Origin: an uncultured Alphaproteobacteria bacterium
GTDB taxonomy: Bacteria; Pseudomonadota; Alphaproteobacteria; RF32; CAG-239
Assembly (NCBI GenBank): GCA_910577095.1
Contig: CAJTLY010000004.1
Location: forward strand, 1 to 64,000
Direction: 5' to 3'
Length of the DNA: 64,000 bases
Below the pieces are notes generated by a model. The model did no database searches, had not been told where the DNA came from, and saw only the letters and a list, made by a program, of their open reading frames with translations. Below, piece by piece: positions 1 to 8,061 of this stretch. The translations under genes and the position numbers were made by a program. Position 1 is the first letter of the stretch; each line of letters begins with the position of its first letter.

Positions 1-387
1 CAATTTACTTTGGCTGGAAGTATAAAGAGTTCGTTTACCCGCACTGTTATAATCAGCAGAATTGTAGCTATACCGAAAATATCTTACGCCTCCATTAGGC
101 AGGGGAACAGCGACAACATTTGTTCCGGTTCCCGCCACTTCACGCCATTGAACGGTATCATGGGTAGCAAATTTTTCAGATTTTAGTTTGATTGTATGAT
201 ATTTGGTCGTCAGCCTGCCTTGGACATCTGCTTCCTGAACAATAAAGTTATGATCATTTTCCGAGCCTTCGGAATACGAAAACACGCTGTTTTCTCCCAA
301 GGTCGGGGTTAAAGAGGCGGCAATCGCCGGCGCGCTCAGAAAAGTCGTCGCCGTTAACGCAATTGCCAAAGAAGTATGTTTAATCAT
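1..387 (-). CDS. Secreted surface-type protein, N-terminal part only
   Basis: This reading frame runs off the left edge of the window; 129 codons are visible without a stop. It begins with a clear Sec signal peptide (MIKHTSLAIALTATTFLSAP, with an AIA-type cleavage site near residue 23). The mature part is rich in Ser, Thr, Asn and Tyr, as in beta-helical or beta-barrel surface proteins. No family can be named from this fragment. The ATG lies just downstream of an inverted-repeat promoter segment (409-566) matching the one in front of the autotransporter at 19709-22483, so an autotransporter or other phase-variable surface protein is the best inference. A weak Shine-Dalgarno (AGGGA) precedes the ATG. 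Confidence 0.7.
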   Translation of the reverse strand, partial: MIKHTSLAIALTATTFLSAPAIAASLTPTLGENSVFSYSEGSENDHNFIVQEADVQGRLTTKYHTIKLKSEKFATHDTVQWREVAGTGTNVVAVPLPNGGVRYFRYSYNSADYNSAGKRTLYTSSQSKL

Positions 388-408
388 TATATACAATCCC
401 TATCTAAA

Positions 409-566
409 TGCATTTAAACGATCGTTTTTTTGCTATGGCCGAACGCCGATAATAAATTTTGCAGAAAATAGATAAAATTGTTGATTTCAAATAACTTACA
501 ATTGATTTTTAAAAAATTTCAACTTACACTTAAGGTGTATCAAAAAAACGATCCTTTTTTTGATAC
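409..566 (-). promoter_or_regulatory. Putative invertible promoter segment 1, with inverted-repeat arms
   Basis: The gene-proximal arm is 409-436; read on the minus strand it contains GCAAAAAAACGATCGTTTAA. The distal arm at 537-566 begins GTATCAAAAAAACGATC on the plus strand and is itself nearly palindromic. The arms are inverted relative to each other and enclose 100 bp of AT-rich DNA (437-536). Inside, the minus strand carries ATCAACAATTTTAT (485-472), whose TCAACA starts 53 nt before the A-tract of the proximal arm. Segment 2 at 22512-22668 has the same element at the same distance and a 99 bp spacer. An on/off invertible promoter is inferred; no gene lies on the distal side in the plus direction. 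Confidence 0.6.
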
Positions 567-600
567 ATTATTTACAAACCGATTTCTTTCGTTTCACTAA

Positions 601-629
601 AAAAACGTCCTGTCTTCAGGACGTTTTTT
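601..629 (-). terminator. Bidirectional Rho-independent terminator
   Basis: The hairpin AAACGTCCTG-tcttc-AGGACGTTT is flanked by A and T runs, so it can terminate on both strands. On the minus strand it ends the operon whose last gene is at 661. Confidence 0.8.
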
Positions 630-660
630 GTACCAACCGGACAATCACTTTAAACGGAAT

Positions 661-1389
661 CTATTCTTCCGTTTTCACATCGACTTCCGCTCCGCCTTCT
701 GTCTCAGTATCGTCATAGCTCACTTCAATGCTCATCGGTCCCCCATTGCGACGCAGACGAATTGCAAAATCAATAATGTCATCCCCCATGTCAATTCCCC
801 ACGGCGAACTTATTTTGTTTCCGCCATGAAAAACCATTCCGCGCCGTCCCAGCGTATCTGTGGCAAAATCCGGCAACAGCCATACTCGGTAATCTCCCCA
901 AATCGGATACCCTCCCGGCCATTCGCCGCGTCCAAAATAACCTTTAAACTTTTCCCATGCCGAATTATCGTCATACCGTTGCATCTGCTCTGCCGAGGCC
1001 CACCATCTTCCGGCCGGAATCCGGCTGTTTTCAATCGTCCGTTCCGCCTCAAAAATTTCAAATTGCCGATTCCAGTTATAACTCGGCATATAGGCAAAAA
1101 CGGCAGCGCTCATCAACGGCAGCGCTGACAAAATCAACGATGTTTTGCAAAAACGCCGCCGCAACCATACCGAGGCTGCCGGCAATACAACCAAAAACAG
1201 CAAATAGACAATATTAAACCACAAATAAACTTTAGGATCGGCATACATCCATCCCCATTGCGGATATCCCCAGTAAACGAACTTATCCAGCACATATTCC
1301 TGATAAAAACTATCAGCCGTCATCGCCAGATAAATCAAATCCAACAAACAAAATGCAACAAAAAAAACGTTCATTGTCACTTTTTTCAT
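661..1389 (-). CDS. Membrane protein of unknown function, last gene of the tol operon
   Basis: This 242-residue protein is not recognised. It has a hydrophobic N-terminal segment (about residues 5-24) and a second pair of hydrophobic stretches around residues 55-75 and 85-105. A polar, Trp- and Gly-rich C-terminal region follows (about 110-240) and ends in an acidic tail (TETEGGAEVDVKTEE). The layout suggests an inner-membrane protein with an exported or cytoplasmic C-terminal domain. Its ATG overlaps the stop of the upstream gene by 4 bases (ATGA), so the two are translationally coupled. It is the last gene before the terminator at 601-629. It occupies a position where tolB, pal or ybgF would normally be found. 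Confidence 0.75.
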   Translation of the reverse strand: MKKVTMNVFFVAFCLLDLIYLAMTADSFYQEYVLDKFVYWGYPQWGWMYADPKVYLWFNIVYLLFLVVLPAASVWLRRRFCKTSLILSALPLMSAAVFAYMPSYNWNRQFEIFEAERTIENSRIPAGRWWASAEQMQRYDDNSAWEKFKGYFGRGEWPGGYPIWGDYRVWLLPDFATDTLGRRGMVFHGGNKISSPWGIDMGDDIIDFAIRLRRNGGPMSIEVSYDDTETEGGAEVDVKTEE

Positions 1390-2114
1390 CCGTCAATCTC
1401 CAAGAAAAAATAGTCATAAGTTTTGGCAAAAATAACATTCAGATAAATCACCAGCGGCGACCCGACTGCAATCGACAGCCAATTGCCGATTCCCATTTGC
1501 TGCCCTGCCCAGGTCAGCCCGGCAAACAACAATTCGAACATCGCCAGCAAAAAAGCCATTTTCCAATAATTGCCCCGGGTTTTCGCAAAGGCCGATTTCA
1601 TTGAACCGCTGCGTCCGATCAGCGAACTGATCCACGCCATCATCGGACGATAAAAAACCAACGGCGCCGTCAAAGTCATAATCACAACCGTAATCCCGTC
1701 CACCACCCGGGTATCTTCCATATACCGTTTCAAATACAGAGTATACTCATTTGCCCATTCCGAACCGATTCCGAAAAAAGGCGGAATCAGCGGCAGCATC
1801 AAAAGCGCTGTCACCACCAAAAAAGTGAGCGCCAGCATTTTGGTCGAAGGAACCAGCGTATAAAACAACTTAACAGTGGTCAGATAAGGCTTGCGTTTAA
1901 AATAAAAACGAAAAAAGAAACACCAAAAAAGATAATACCCGACCAGCCAAGGCAAAAAGAACACGTCATGCCAACCGTCAATCATCTCAAAACCGGCAAT
2001 CAAAAACAGCATATGCACAACCGAAAACAACACCATGTTCCGGCAATTTTCACACATATAAGAAAAACTTTCCCGAAACAGTTCTTTCAACGGGATTACC
2101 TTAATATCGGCCAT
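1386..2114 (-). CDS. Polytopic membrane protein of unknown function
   Basis: This protein of about 242 residues starts MADIKVIPLKELFRESF. I prefer this ATG because AAGGA lies 8 nt upstream; an in-frame ATG two codons earlier is possible. At least five or six hydrophobic helices are visible, around residues 25-45, 50-70, 95-115, 145-165, 190-210 and 215-235. The N-terminal amphipathic stretch followed by several helices resembles small bacterial membrane proteins of the DUF975 or glycerophosphodiester-phosphodiesterase membrane-domain type, but I cannot assign a family. It follows tolA by 17 nt in the same operon and overlaps the next gene by 4 nt, which suggests an envelope-related role. Confidence 0.75.
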   Translation of the reverse strand: MADIKVIPLKELFRESFSYMCENCRNMVLFSVVHMLFLIAGFEMIDGWHDVFFLPWLVGYYLFWCFFFRFYFKRKPYLTTVKLFYTLVPSTKMLALTFLVVTALLMLPLIPPFFGIGSEWANEYTLYLKRYMEDTRVVDGITVVIMTLTAPLVFYRPMMAWISSLIGRSGSMKSAFAKTRGNYWKMAFLLAMFELLFAGLTWAGQQMGIGNWLSIAVGSPLVIYLNVIFAKTYDYFFLEIDG

Positions 2115-2131
2115 AATCATTATCCTTTTGT

Positions 2132-3091
2132 TCAGTATACAGTATGATTAATCGGATTAAAACGCAAGCGCATAGTTTCCCATAGCTGATACTTATCACC
2201 ATATTTTTGCGCCAATATGGCATAATAAGGCTCGCAAATATAAACCGCCCGTTTGGCACTGTCCGCCACCGCACGGAAGTGAGCATCATTATTGTAGCGC
2301 GACCTATCCACAATTTCAATCTGCCGCAGCGAACCGTTCGGATTGAGATAAGCCAAAATTTCAACGATCATTTCCTCAATGCCCATCGCCCCCGGATCCA
2401 GGTTCCAGCATTGACGCAGTCGGGCGGCAATCGCATCGGTCTCCGAAATCGTCAGGTCCGAGAAATATGACCCGGCCTTTCCGCCCTCAATGCCCATATT
2501 CGCCACTTTTGTCCCCTTCTTAATCGACGCGGTGGTATCGCTTTCGTCCAAATTCTTTTCCAATGCATTAACCGAATCCATCAGATTTTTCAAAGCGCTG
2601 ACTTGCGGCAACTTCGGTTTATCGGCTTTCTTCGGCTCCGGCTTTTTGGGCTGTGGTTTTGTTTTCGGCTTTGCCGGTTGCGGCGGAGTCGGACGTTTCG
2701 GTTCCGGCTTTTTATCCGGCAGTTTTGGCTTCGAAGGCTGCGGCGGTACCACAAAATCCTGCTTCGGCGGCAAAGGCGCTTCTTCGGCAGGCACCGGTTC
2801 TTCTTGCGGTGTCTCGGCAAGCTTTTTCTCGGTTGCCGGCTGGGGTTTGGGTTCCGGTTTCGGCTGCGGCACCGGTGGCACGTTTTTGGCCTTCGCCGGT
2901 TTGTCTTCATCGGCAATTTTGGCTTTGGCAGGCAAATTCGTCATTTCCGAAATTTTCACCTGTTCCAAATCCACCATAATCGGCACCTGATCCAACACCA
3001 TATCCCGACGCCAAAACAACGGCAAATCAACCGCAAAAAGCAGAATTACCGCGGCATGGAGTGCAAGAGATTTATACAGAGCCGATTTCAT
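2132..3091 (-). CDS. tolA: TolA-like envelope-spanning protein
   Basis: TolA links the inner-membrane TolQR motor to the outer-membrane side of the Tol-Pal system, which constricts the envelope at division. This 319-residue protein has one N-terminal transmembrane helix (about residues 8-26). A long Pro/Lys/Glu-rich stretch follows (about 55-165, many PKP and KPEPK repeats) and would span the periplasm. The globular C-terminal domain (about 205-315) contains AIAARLRQCWNLDPG and the pattern LNPNGSLRQIEIVDRSRYNN typical of TolA/TonB C-termini. It starts 3 nt after tolR. The linker is Pro-rich rather than the Ala/Lys helix of enterobacterial TolA, as is common in alphaproteobacteria. The assignment rests on domain layout and operon position. 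Confidence 0.88.
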   Translation of the reverse strand: MKSALYKSLALHAAVILLFAVDLPLFWRRDMVLDQVPIMVDLEQVKISEMTNLPAKAKIADEDKPAKAKNVPPVPQPKPEPKPQPATEKKLAETPQEEPVPAEEAPLPPKQDFVVPPQPSKPKLPDKKPEPKRPTPPQPAKPKTKPQPKKPEPKKADKPKLPQVSALKNLMDSVNALEKNLDESDTTASIKKGTKVANMGIEGGKAGSYFSDLTISETDAIAARLRQCWNLDPGAMGIEEMIVEILAYLNPNGSLRQIEIVDRSRYNNDAHFRAVADSAKRAVYICEPYYAILAQKYGDKYQLWETMRLRFNPINHTVY

Positions 3092-3094
3092 TTT

Positions 3095-3544
3095 CTATTT
3101 CTTCTTTACCGTCCGCTGAGGTTCGGGATCGGTTTTCAATCCCACTTTTTCAAATCCGGCGTTTTTAAGCATCGCCATCAGCCCGATCACCCGCCCGTAC
3201 TGAGCATCGGTATCGCCGGAAATAACAACGTTGATTTCCGGATTTGCTTCCCGTACCGCCGTTACTTTGGCCACAATTCTGTCGGCCGGAATCTCTTCCG
3301 TACCGATATAGTAATATCCTTCATTGTCCACACTGATATTCAGCGAAGTTTCTTTTCCGGTCAAATTGCGCCCGCCCACTTTCGGCAAATTCAGCGCAAT
3401 CCCCGAAGTCATCAGCGGCGCCGCCACCATAAACACCACCAGCAGCACCATCATCACATCCATCAGGTTGGTAATGTTAATCTCGGCATTGCGACGTTTG
3501 GAACGCCGGGCCCGTTTATGATCGGACGAAACAAAATATACCAT
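3095..3544 (-). CDS. tolR: Tol-Pal motor subunit TolR (ExbD/TolR family)
   Basis: TolR pairs with TolQ to form the proton channel that drives TolA. The 149-residue protein has the ExbD/TolR layout: a short basic cytoplasmic N-terminus and a single transmembrane helix (about residues 22-45, MDVMMVLLVVFMVAAPLMTS) with the family aspartate near its start (NLMDVMM). A periplasmic domain follows, with the ISVDNEGYYYIGTEEI and VVISGDTDAQYGRVIGLMAML strands and helix. The length is normal for the family. Its ATG shares one base with the tolQ stop (TAATG), which indicates tight coupling. The substitution of TolR by ExbD is unlikely because ybgC lies nearby on the same strand. Confidence 0.93.
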   Translation of the reverse strand: MVYFVSSDHKRARRSKRRNAEINITNLMDVMMVLLVVFMVAAPLMTSGIALNLPKVGGRNLTGKETSLNISVDNEGYYYIGTEEIPADRIVAKVTAVREANPEINVVISGDTDAQYGRVIGLMAMLKNAGFEKVGLKTDPEPQRTVKKK

Positions 3545-4281
3545 TATTCACCTGCCATATCTGCCTTAATCGCCGTATCGTCAATTTCCCGCGACAAAAT
3601 ACTCGAAAATTCGGCCATAAAATTTTCCAACCGGTTGGCATAACGATCAATATCCGAAGAAATCTTGTTATAAGCCACCACCGCCGGAATAGCGGCAATC
3701 AGTCCGAAAGCGGTAGTAAACAACGCTTCGGCAATACCGGGGGCAATCGCCGACAACGAATTGCTCTGCGTTACCGCAATCGCGTTAAAGCTGTTGATAA
3801 TTCCCCAAACCGTCCCAAACAGACCGACCAACGGCGCAACCGATCCGGTCGAGGCCAAAAATCCCATCCGGGTGTCCAACTCGTCCAGTTCCTTGTCCAT
3901 CGAAACCGTCATCGCCTTTTCAATCCGCTGCTGCAACGAAACGCCGCGCAATCCGCGATCGGTTTTCGATTTCAAAATATTCGTTCTTTTCCATTCCCGC
4001 ATTGCGGCAACGAACATCGCCGACATCGGATCCGACGGACGATTGCCGATACTGTCGTACAAACGGTCAAGCGAGCCGCCCGACCAAAACTTGGATTCAA
4101 AACTGCGCGAACGCTGCTTAACTTCACGCAAAGCTCTCACTTTTTCGATGATAATCGCCCACGACCAAACCGAAGCCGCAATCAGTCCGATCATAACAAC
4201 CTTGGTTACGGTGTCCGAACTCCATACCATATCCCACATCGACATCGGGCTGGCTGCGTCTGCTAAATTCTGCGTATCCAT
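3544..4281 (-). CDS. tolQ: Tol-Pal motor subunit TolQ (MotA/TolQ/ExbB family)
   Basis: TolQ is the pentameric inner-membrane channel subunit of the Tol motor. The 245-residue protein has three transmembrane segments, around residues 28-48, 135-160 and 170-195. A cytoplasmic loop lies between the first two. The conserved core, LASTGSVAPLVGLFGTVWGI and then AIAPGIAEALFTTAFGLIAAIPAVVAYN, carries the family's channel Thr and Pro residues. It is the first gene of the leftward tolQ-tolR-tolA operon. ybgC, normally immediately upstream of tolQ, is instead 1.6 kb away beyond two unrelated genes. The ATG is preceded by a purine-rich GAAATGAGG stretch that can act as the ribosome binding site. Confidence 0.94.
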   Translation of the reverse strand: MDTQNLADAASPMSMWDMVWSSDTVTKVVMIGLIAASVWSWAIIIEKVRALREVKQRSRSFESKFWSGGSLDRLYDSIGNRPSDPMSAMFVAAMREWKRTNILKSKTDRGLRGVSLQQRIEKAMTVSMDKELDELDTRMGFLASTGSVAPLVGLFGTVWGIINSFNAIAVTQSNSLSAIAPGIAEALFTTAFGLIAAIPAVVAYNKISSDIDRYANRLENFMAEFSSILSREIDDTAIKADMAGE

Positions 4282-4399
4282 TTTCTACCTCATTTCAACA
4301 ATTAAATTCCGGCGCCCGGCAAAAGCGCCTACCTTTTGGCAGAAAAATAACATAAAATCATAAACAATCAATTAACCCCGTTCTTTTTTTATAAAAAAA

Positions 4400-4427
4400 T
4401 TGACTGTCCGCGGGATCGGATTATAAT
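4400..4427 (+). promoter_or_regulatory. Sigma-70-type promoter for the 4469 lipoprotein gene
   Basis: TTGACT (4400-4405) and TATAAT (4422-4427) are separated by 16 bp, a near-consensus promoter. The expected start of transcription is about 35 nt before the ATG at 4469. Confidence 0.75.
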
Positions 4428-4468
4428 GCAGCCGATTTAAAATTATTAACACTATTAAATTGACATGT

Positions 4469-5308
4469 ATGAAAAAACTCTTGTTTTACCTGTCCACCGC
4501 CTGTTTGTCCGCCCTGTTTTTTGCCTGCGGCACAATAGACACCCCGTGCGAATTGATTGACGAAGCCCCAACCTGCAGCGTTACAACTGACAAGAACATT
4601 ACTCTGATCCGTAACGATACGGCAACCGCCTATATCCTTGCGTCAACCGCAGACCTGTTTGTTCCGACAAACAGCCTGATCTGCCGTAATCTTCTCTCAG
4701 ACAGCTGCCGAGTTCACATCTATCGTTGTAAAGACGGCTTGGCTGCCAGTCAAATCAACATTGACGACGCTCGTGCCATCCGAAGTTTTCTGCGTTCAAG
4801 CAGCTATTCCGCTTCCGAAATTGCCGGTCGTTGCGGATGGACGGCCCTGGCCGCTTTTATCGTCGGTTGTATGATCTACGGTTTCCGTAAGAACGATTTC
4901 AAGTGGTTTTTGGGTTTTGTACCGATTCTGATAATCGTTTTTGCCGGCCTCCCGGAACAACGCGTCAGCTTTGCCGGAGAAGGTGTTCTTACCGCTGTCA
5001 ACGACAAAATCGTTCAAACCTGCAGTCAAACGGCAGTTTTATATCAAACCGATGACATTTGCACCGGCCGTCCGTTACAGCTCAACCGGCAGATTTTCAT
5101 CTATCGTTACCAAAACCTTTTTTTTGCTTCCGAACGCCAATTTGCTCCCGCTACTTTGGCCTATTCGGAAACTATTCCCGAAACCTGGGGTATTCACCTG
5201 GCTTGCTGGCTGATTTCAGCCTTCCTCGGCTGCCTGTCATCATGTTTTCTGCATCGGCAATGGCGCAAAAAACACCAAAATCAAACCACGCCGCCGACAA
5301 CCTCCTGA
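4469..5308 (+). CDS. Membrane-anchored lipoprotein of unknown function
   Basis: The ATG at 4469 gives MKKLLFYLSTACLSALFFAC, a lipoprotein signal with a lipobox-like FFAC (Cys at residue 20). A TTG nine bases earlier is possible but less likely. The mature protein of about 260 residues has an N-terminal domain with several paired cysteines. Hydrophobic segments follow around residues 120-140 and 145-165, and again near 235-260, ending in a basic tail. This pattern (periplasmic or luminal Cys-rich parts between membrane helices) is reminiscent of small quality-control or channel-like membrane proteins, but no family is recognised. It stands alone, with its own promoter (4400-4427) and terminator (5343-5378), divergent from tolQ. 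Confidence 0.75.
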   Translation: MKKLLFYLSTACLSALFFACGTIDTPCELIDEAPTCSVTTDKNITLIRNDTATAYILASTADLFVPTNSLICRNLLSDSCRVHIYRCKDGLAASQINIDDARAIRSFLRSSSYSASEIAGRCGWTALAAFIVGCMIYGFRKNDFKWFLGFVPILIIVFAGLPEQRVSFAGEGVLTAVNDKIVQTCSQTAVLYQTDDICTGRPLQLNRQIFIYRYQNLFFASERQFAPATLAYSETIPETWGIHLACWLISAFLGCLSSCFLHRQWRKKHQNQTTPPTTS

Positions 5309-5342
5309 GATGCTCAGCCGAAAATATTTTTTCTTACCTGAC

Positions 5343-5378
5343 AAAAAAGCTCTGTTCATTAAGAACAGAGCTTTTTTT
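5343..5378 (+). terminator. Rho-independent terminator
   Basis: AAAAAGCTCTGTTC and GAACAGAGCTTTTTTT form a strong A/T-flanked hairpin after the lipoprotein gene; it can work in both directions. Confidence 0.85.
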
Positions 5379-5437
5379 GATCCGCTGACACAGTTGCCGC
5401 CGTCTTTTCAACTAAAAAATCGGTCAGCAACCGCTTA

Positions 5438-5776
5438 TCAGGCGCGCAGTTTGGCAATCACGTCTTCGGCCGGCAGCGGGCGATGCGTCAGAATACCCAC
5501 GTCGCGGAACATTCCGCCTTCGTCGCTTTCATAGTATTCGGCCAATTTGTTGTACTCTTCATCAATGATGACAAAGCCCTCCTCGCCGAAATAGGCTTTC
5601 ATGTAACGCCCATGAATATAGTCCAAGAATTCACGTCTTGCCCAAAAGGACGCTTCTTCTGCCGACATCCGCCCCGGAATATGTTGTAATATACCCATCC
5701 GTAACGGAATCGAATTGTCATACAAAGCTTTGACAACAGCAGCTTTTTCCAAACCACTAATGTTAATTTTGATCAT
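5438..5776 (-). CDS. Small conserved-looking protein of unknown function
   Basis: This 112-residue soluble protein is not recognised. It starts MIKINISGLEKAAVVKALYD, followed by a helix-rich middle (MSAEEASFWARREFLDYIHG) and an acidic segment with FVIIDEEYNKLAEYYESDEG. No signal peptide or membrane helix is present. A near-consensus leftward promoter lies 51 nt upstream (5827-5854), so the gene is probably monocistronic and expressed. The regular amphipathic pattern and the promoter support a real gene. It lies between the terminator of a rightward lipoprotein gene and the 3' end of ybgC. Confidence 0.7.
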   Translation of the reverse strand: MIKINISGLEKAAVVKALYDNSIPLRMGILQHIPGRMSAEEASFWARREFLDYIHGRYMKAYFGEEGFVIIDEEYNKLAEYYESDEGGMFRDVGILTHRPLPAEDVIAKLRA

Positions 5777-5826
5777 TTCTATAAAGTTTAGATTAATAAT
5801 TTTCTAAAATATTTAACAACAAATTT

Positions 5827-5854
5827 GTTATATTATTTTTTTTCAATTTGTCAA
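5827..5854 (-). promoter_or_regulatory. Sigma-70-type promoter for the 5438 gene
   Basis: On the minus strand TTGACA (5854-5849) and TATAAC (5832-5827) are 16 bp apart, close to consensus. Confidence 0.7.
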
Positions 5855-5864
5855 TATTCAACTC

Positions 5865-6329
5865 TCAATCAGCCGCATCGATTGCTGCCGGTTCCGAAAA
5901 CGAACTTTTTTGCAGCATTTCGGCAGGGATCCGGGTCGGACGCATCCGCTCAAAATCAAAATAGACGGCAGTCACTTTTATCTCCGTCAACAACTCTTCG
6001 CCGCGACGGATTTCCTGACGAATTTCGGCCGAAGCGCCTTTTACCTCAACCACTTCACAACTCACTGACAAAAGGTCTCCCAAATGCGCCGACTTCAAAT
6101 ATTCCGCAGCCGCCCGCCGGACAATAAATCCTTTTTTTTCTTGAATCGGTTCGTCCGTTTTCCCTTCGCCCAACGCTCGCAAAAACTCGGTTCGAGCCCG
6201 CTCGGCAAAACGAAGATAGTTAGCATAATATACAATGCCGCCGGCATCGGTATCTTCATAATAAATCCGTACCGGAAAATAAAATTTATTTTCCTCAAAC
6301 AAACCTTGCGGCGCTTCCACTTCTGCCAT
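5865..6329 (-). CDS. ybgC: Tol-Pal-associated acyl-CoA thioesterase YbgC
   Basis: YbgC is a hotdog-fold thioesterase that hydrolyses acyl-CoA or acyl-ACP and is usually encoded first in tol-pal operons. The 154-residue protein shows the 4HBT core: VRIYYEDTDAGGIVYYANYL, with the catalytic Asp in DTD and the helix following it, then FAERARTEFLRALG. I chose the ATG at 6329 because GGGAGAAG lies 6 nt upstream. An upstream in-frame start would overlap ruvB by 38 nt and add 18 residues with no family match. It is the last gene of ruvA-ruvB-ybgC. In other alphaproteobacteria ybgC joins ruvB to tolQ directly; here two genes have come between. Confidence 0.92.
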   Translation of the reverse strand: MAEVEAPQGLFEENKFYFPVRIYYEDTDAGGIVYYANYLRFAERARTEFLRALGEGKTDEPIQEKKGFIVRRAAAEYLKSAHLGDLLSVSCEVVEVKGASAEIRQEIRRGEELLTEIKVTAVYFDFERMRPTRIPAEMLQKSSFSEPAAIDAAD

Positions 6330-6345
6330 TTTCAACTTCTCCCTG

Positions 6346-7410
6346 CTATTCCGGTTGTGTTTCAAACAAATCGTCTTGCTCATTATACAAACGCACGTTT
6401 TTCTGCATTTTCGGCACCCCCAAATATTCGCAGCCGATATCGGTGATTACGCGGCCGCGCGGCGTCCGCTGCAAAAAACCGAGTTTAAGCAAAAACGGCT
6501 CAACCACTTCCTCAATGGTGTCTCTCTCTTCCGACAACGCCGCCGCCAACGTATCGGCACCGACCGGACCGCCGCCGTAATTACGGGCAATACAGTTCAA
6601 ATAACGCTTATCAAACGCATCCAGTCCGAATTTATCCACATTCAGCCGACATAACGCACTGTCGGCAATAGCGGCGTCAATGCTTCCCGCCGCAGCCATC
6701 GCGCCGAAATCCCGTACCCGGCGCAGCAGCCTCCCCGCCACTCGGGGCGTCCCGCGCGAACGGCGGGCAATTTCATGAGCACCGGCAGCCGACATCGGCA
6801 CATTCAACAGCCGGGCCCCGCGCAAAACGATTTTTTCCAAATCTTCCGGCGAATAAAATTCCAACCGCAGCGGAATCCCGAACCGTTCGCGCAACGGTGT
6901 CGACAAAAGCCCCGAACGGGTCGTCGCCCCTACCAGCGTAAACGGCTGCAAATCGATTTTGACCGACCGTGCCGAAGGCCCTTCGCCGATAATCAAATCC
7001 AGCTGAAAATCTTCCATTGCCGAATACAACACTTCTTCAATCGCCGGATTCAAACGATGAATTTCATCAATAAACAAAACGTCATTGGCTTCCAAATTAG
7101 TCAAAATCGCCGCCAAATCACCCGATTTGGAAATCATCGGTGCCGAAGTCGCCTTAAAATTAACATCAAGTTCTTTGGCAATAATCGACGCCAGAGTGGT
7201 TTTGCCCAGTCCCGGAGGACCGAACAACAGAACATGATCCAACGCTTCACGGCGCATTTTCGCCGCTTCGATAAAAATTTTGAGATTTTCGCATACCTGA
7301 CGCTGGCCGACAAACTCCGACAACGCCGACGGACGAAGATTTACCGGCGCTCCTGTCATTGCCGTTTCATCCTCCGGCAGCTGATGCGGTGTGACAATTC
7401 TTTCTTCCAT
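6346..7410 (-). CDS. ruvB: Holliday junction branch migration helicase RuvB
   Basis: RuvB is the AAA+ hexameric motor that, loaded by RuvA, drives branch migration of Holliday junctions. The 354-residue protein has the Walker A motif GPPGLGKTTLA (about residues 64-74), Walker B LFIDEIHRL, sensor 1 GATTRSG and the arginine-finger region LRERFGI. The C-terminal winged-helix domain contains GGGPVGADTLAAALSEERDTIEEVVEPFL. Length and motif order are normal. The ATG at 7410 is preceded directly by an in-frame TTG that follows the ruvA stop, so ruvA and ruvB are coupled. It sits in the order ruvA, ruvB, ybgC; ruvC is 2 kb upstream in the same direction. Confidence 0.97.
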   Translation of the reverse strand: MEERIVTPHQLPEDETAMTGAPVNLRPSALSEFVGQRQVCENLKIFIEAAKMRREALDHVLLFGPPGLGKTTLASIIAKELDVNFKATSAPMISKSGDLAAILTNLEANDVLFIDEIHRLNPAIEEVLYSAMEDFQLDLIIGEGPSARSVKIDLQPFTLVGATTRSGLLSTPLRERFGIPLRLEFYSPEDLEKIVLRGARLLNVPMSAAGAHEIARRSRGTPRVAGRLLRRVRDFGAMAAAGSIDAAIADSALCRLNVDKFGLDAFDKRYLNCIARNYGGGPVGADTLAAALSEERDTIEEVVEPFLLKLGFLQRTPRGRVITDIGCEYLGVPKMQKNVRLYNEQDDLFETQPE

Positions 7411-7413
7411 CAA

Positions 7414-8061
7414 TTACACTTCCTTGTTGGCAAATTCTTTGAGTGCCAGCTTAATCAACTGACCGACATCGGCATCGGGCCGGCTGCCTGCAGCCAAATG
7501 AACCGCATGATAAGCTTCCAGCCGCTGGTAACCGAGATTAACCAACGCCGAAATGGCATCTTCCGCATTCCGGGCATTTTCCTCCGCTGCCGTCACCGGA
7601 GTTACAATGCCGTCTGCAGCGATTGTCGCAGACGGTTCCGTCACATCGGCACTTTGCGACAACCCGACAGTCTTCCCCTTCAATTCACTGACAATCCGCG
7701 CTGCCAGTTTAGGACCGACCCCGCTCGCACGGGTAAACGAAGCCTTGTCCTGAGCTGCCACTGCCTGCGCCAGTTGAGCAGGAGACAAAACCGACAAAAT
7801 GCTGAGACATACCCTAGCGCCCACGCCCTGAACTTTAGTCAACGTCAAAAACCACTCTCTTTCCATCTGATCTGCAAATCCGTACAGACTGATGTTGTCT
7901 TCCCGCACCACGGTTTCGGTCCATAAACAAACTTCACCGCCTCGCACCAACTTAGAAAGGGTGCGGTTGGAGGCAAAAACCAGATACCCGACCCCATTCA
8001 CGTCAATAATGACGCTGTCCTCTCCGATTGTATCCGCAATACCGCGCAATTTCGCTATCAT
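7414..8061 (-). CDS. ruvA: Holliday junction DNA helicase subunit RuvA
   Basis: RuvA binds four-way junctions as a tetramer and recruits RuvB. The 215-residue protein has the N-terminal OB-fold domain (MIAKLRGIADTIGEDSVIID), tandem helix-hairpin-helix motifs (VQGVGARVCLSILSVLSP and ASGVGPKLAARIVSELKGK), and after a flexible linker (about residues 130-165) the C-terminal UBA-like domain III (ENARNAEDAISALVNLGYQR). Start and length are typical. Its promoter region, together with the first few codons, exists in a second copy 168 bp upstream (see 8047-8336). ruvC is encoded separately on the same strand. Confidence 0.96.
   Translation of the reverse strand: MIAKLRGIADTIGEDSVIIDVNGVGYLVFASNRTLSKLVRGGEVCLWTETVVREDNISLYGFADQMEREWFLTLTKVQGVGARVCLSILSVLSPAQLAQAVAAQDKASFTRASGVGPKLAARIVSELKGKTVGLSQSADVTEPSATIAADGIVTPVTAAEENARNAEDAISALVNLGYQRLEAYHAVHLAAGSRPDADVGQLIKLALKEFANKEV

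Noticed and set aside
2603..3643. 346-codon frame on the plus strand
   Set aside because: Antisense to tolA and tolR; Arg/Phe-rich shadow of the Pro/Lys linker.
6775..7926. 383-codon frame on the plus strand
   Set aside because: Antisense to ruvB and ruvA with shadow-like composition (Arg/Gln/Phe).
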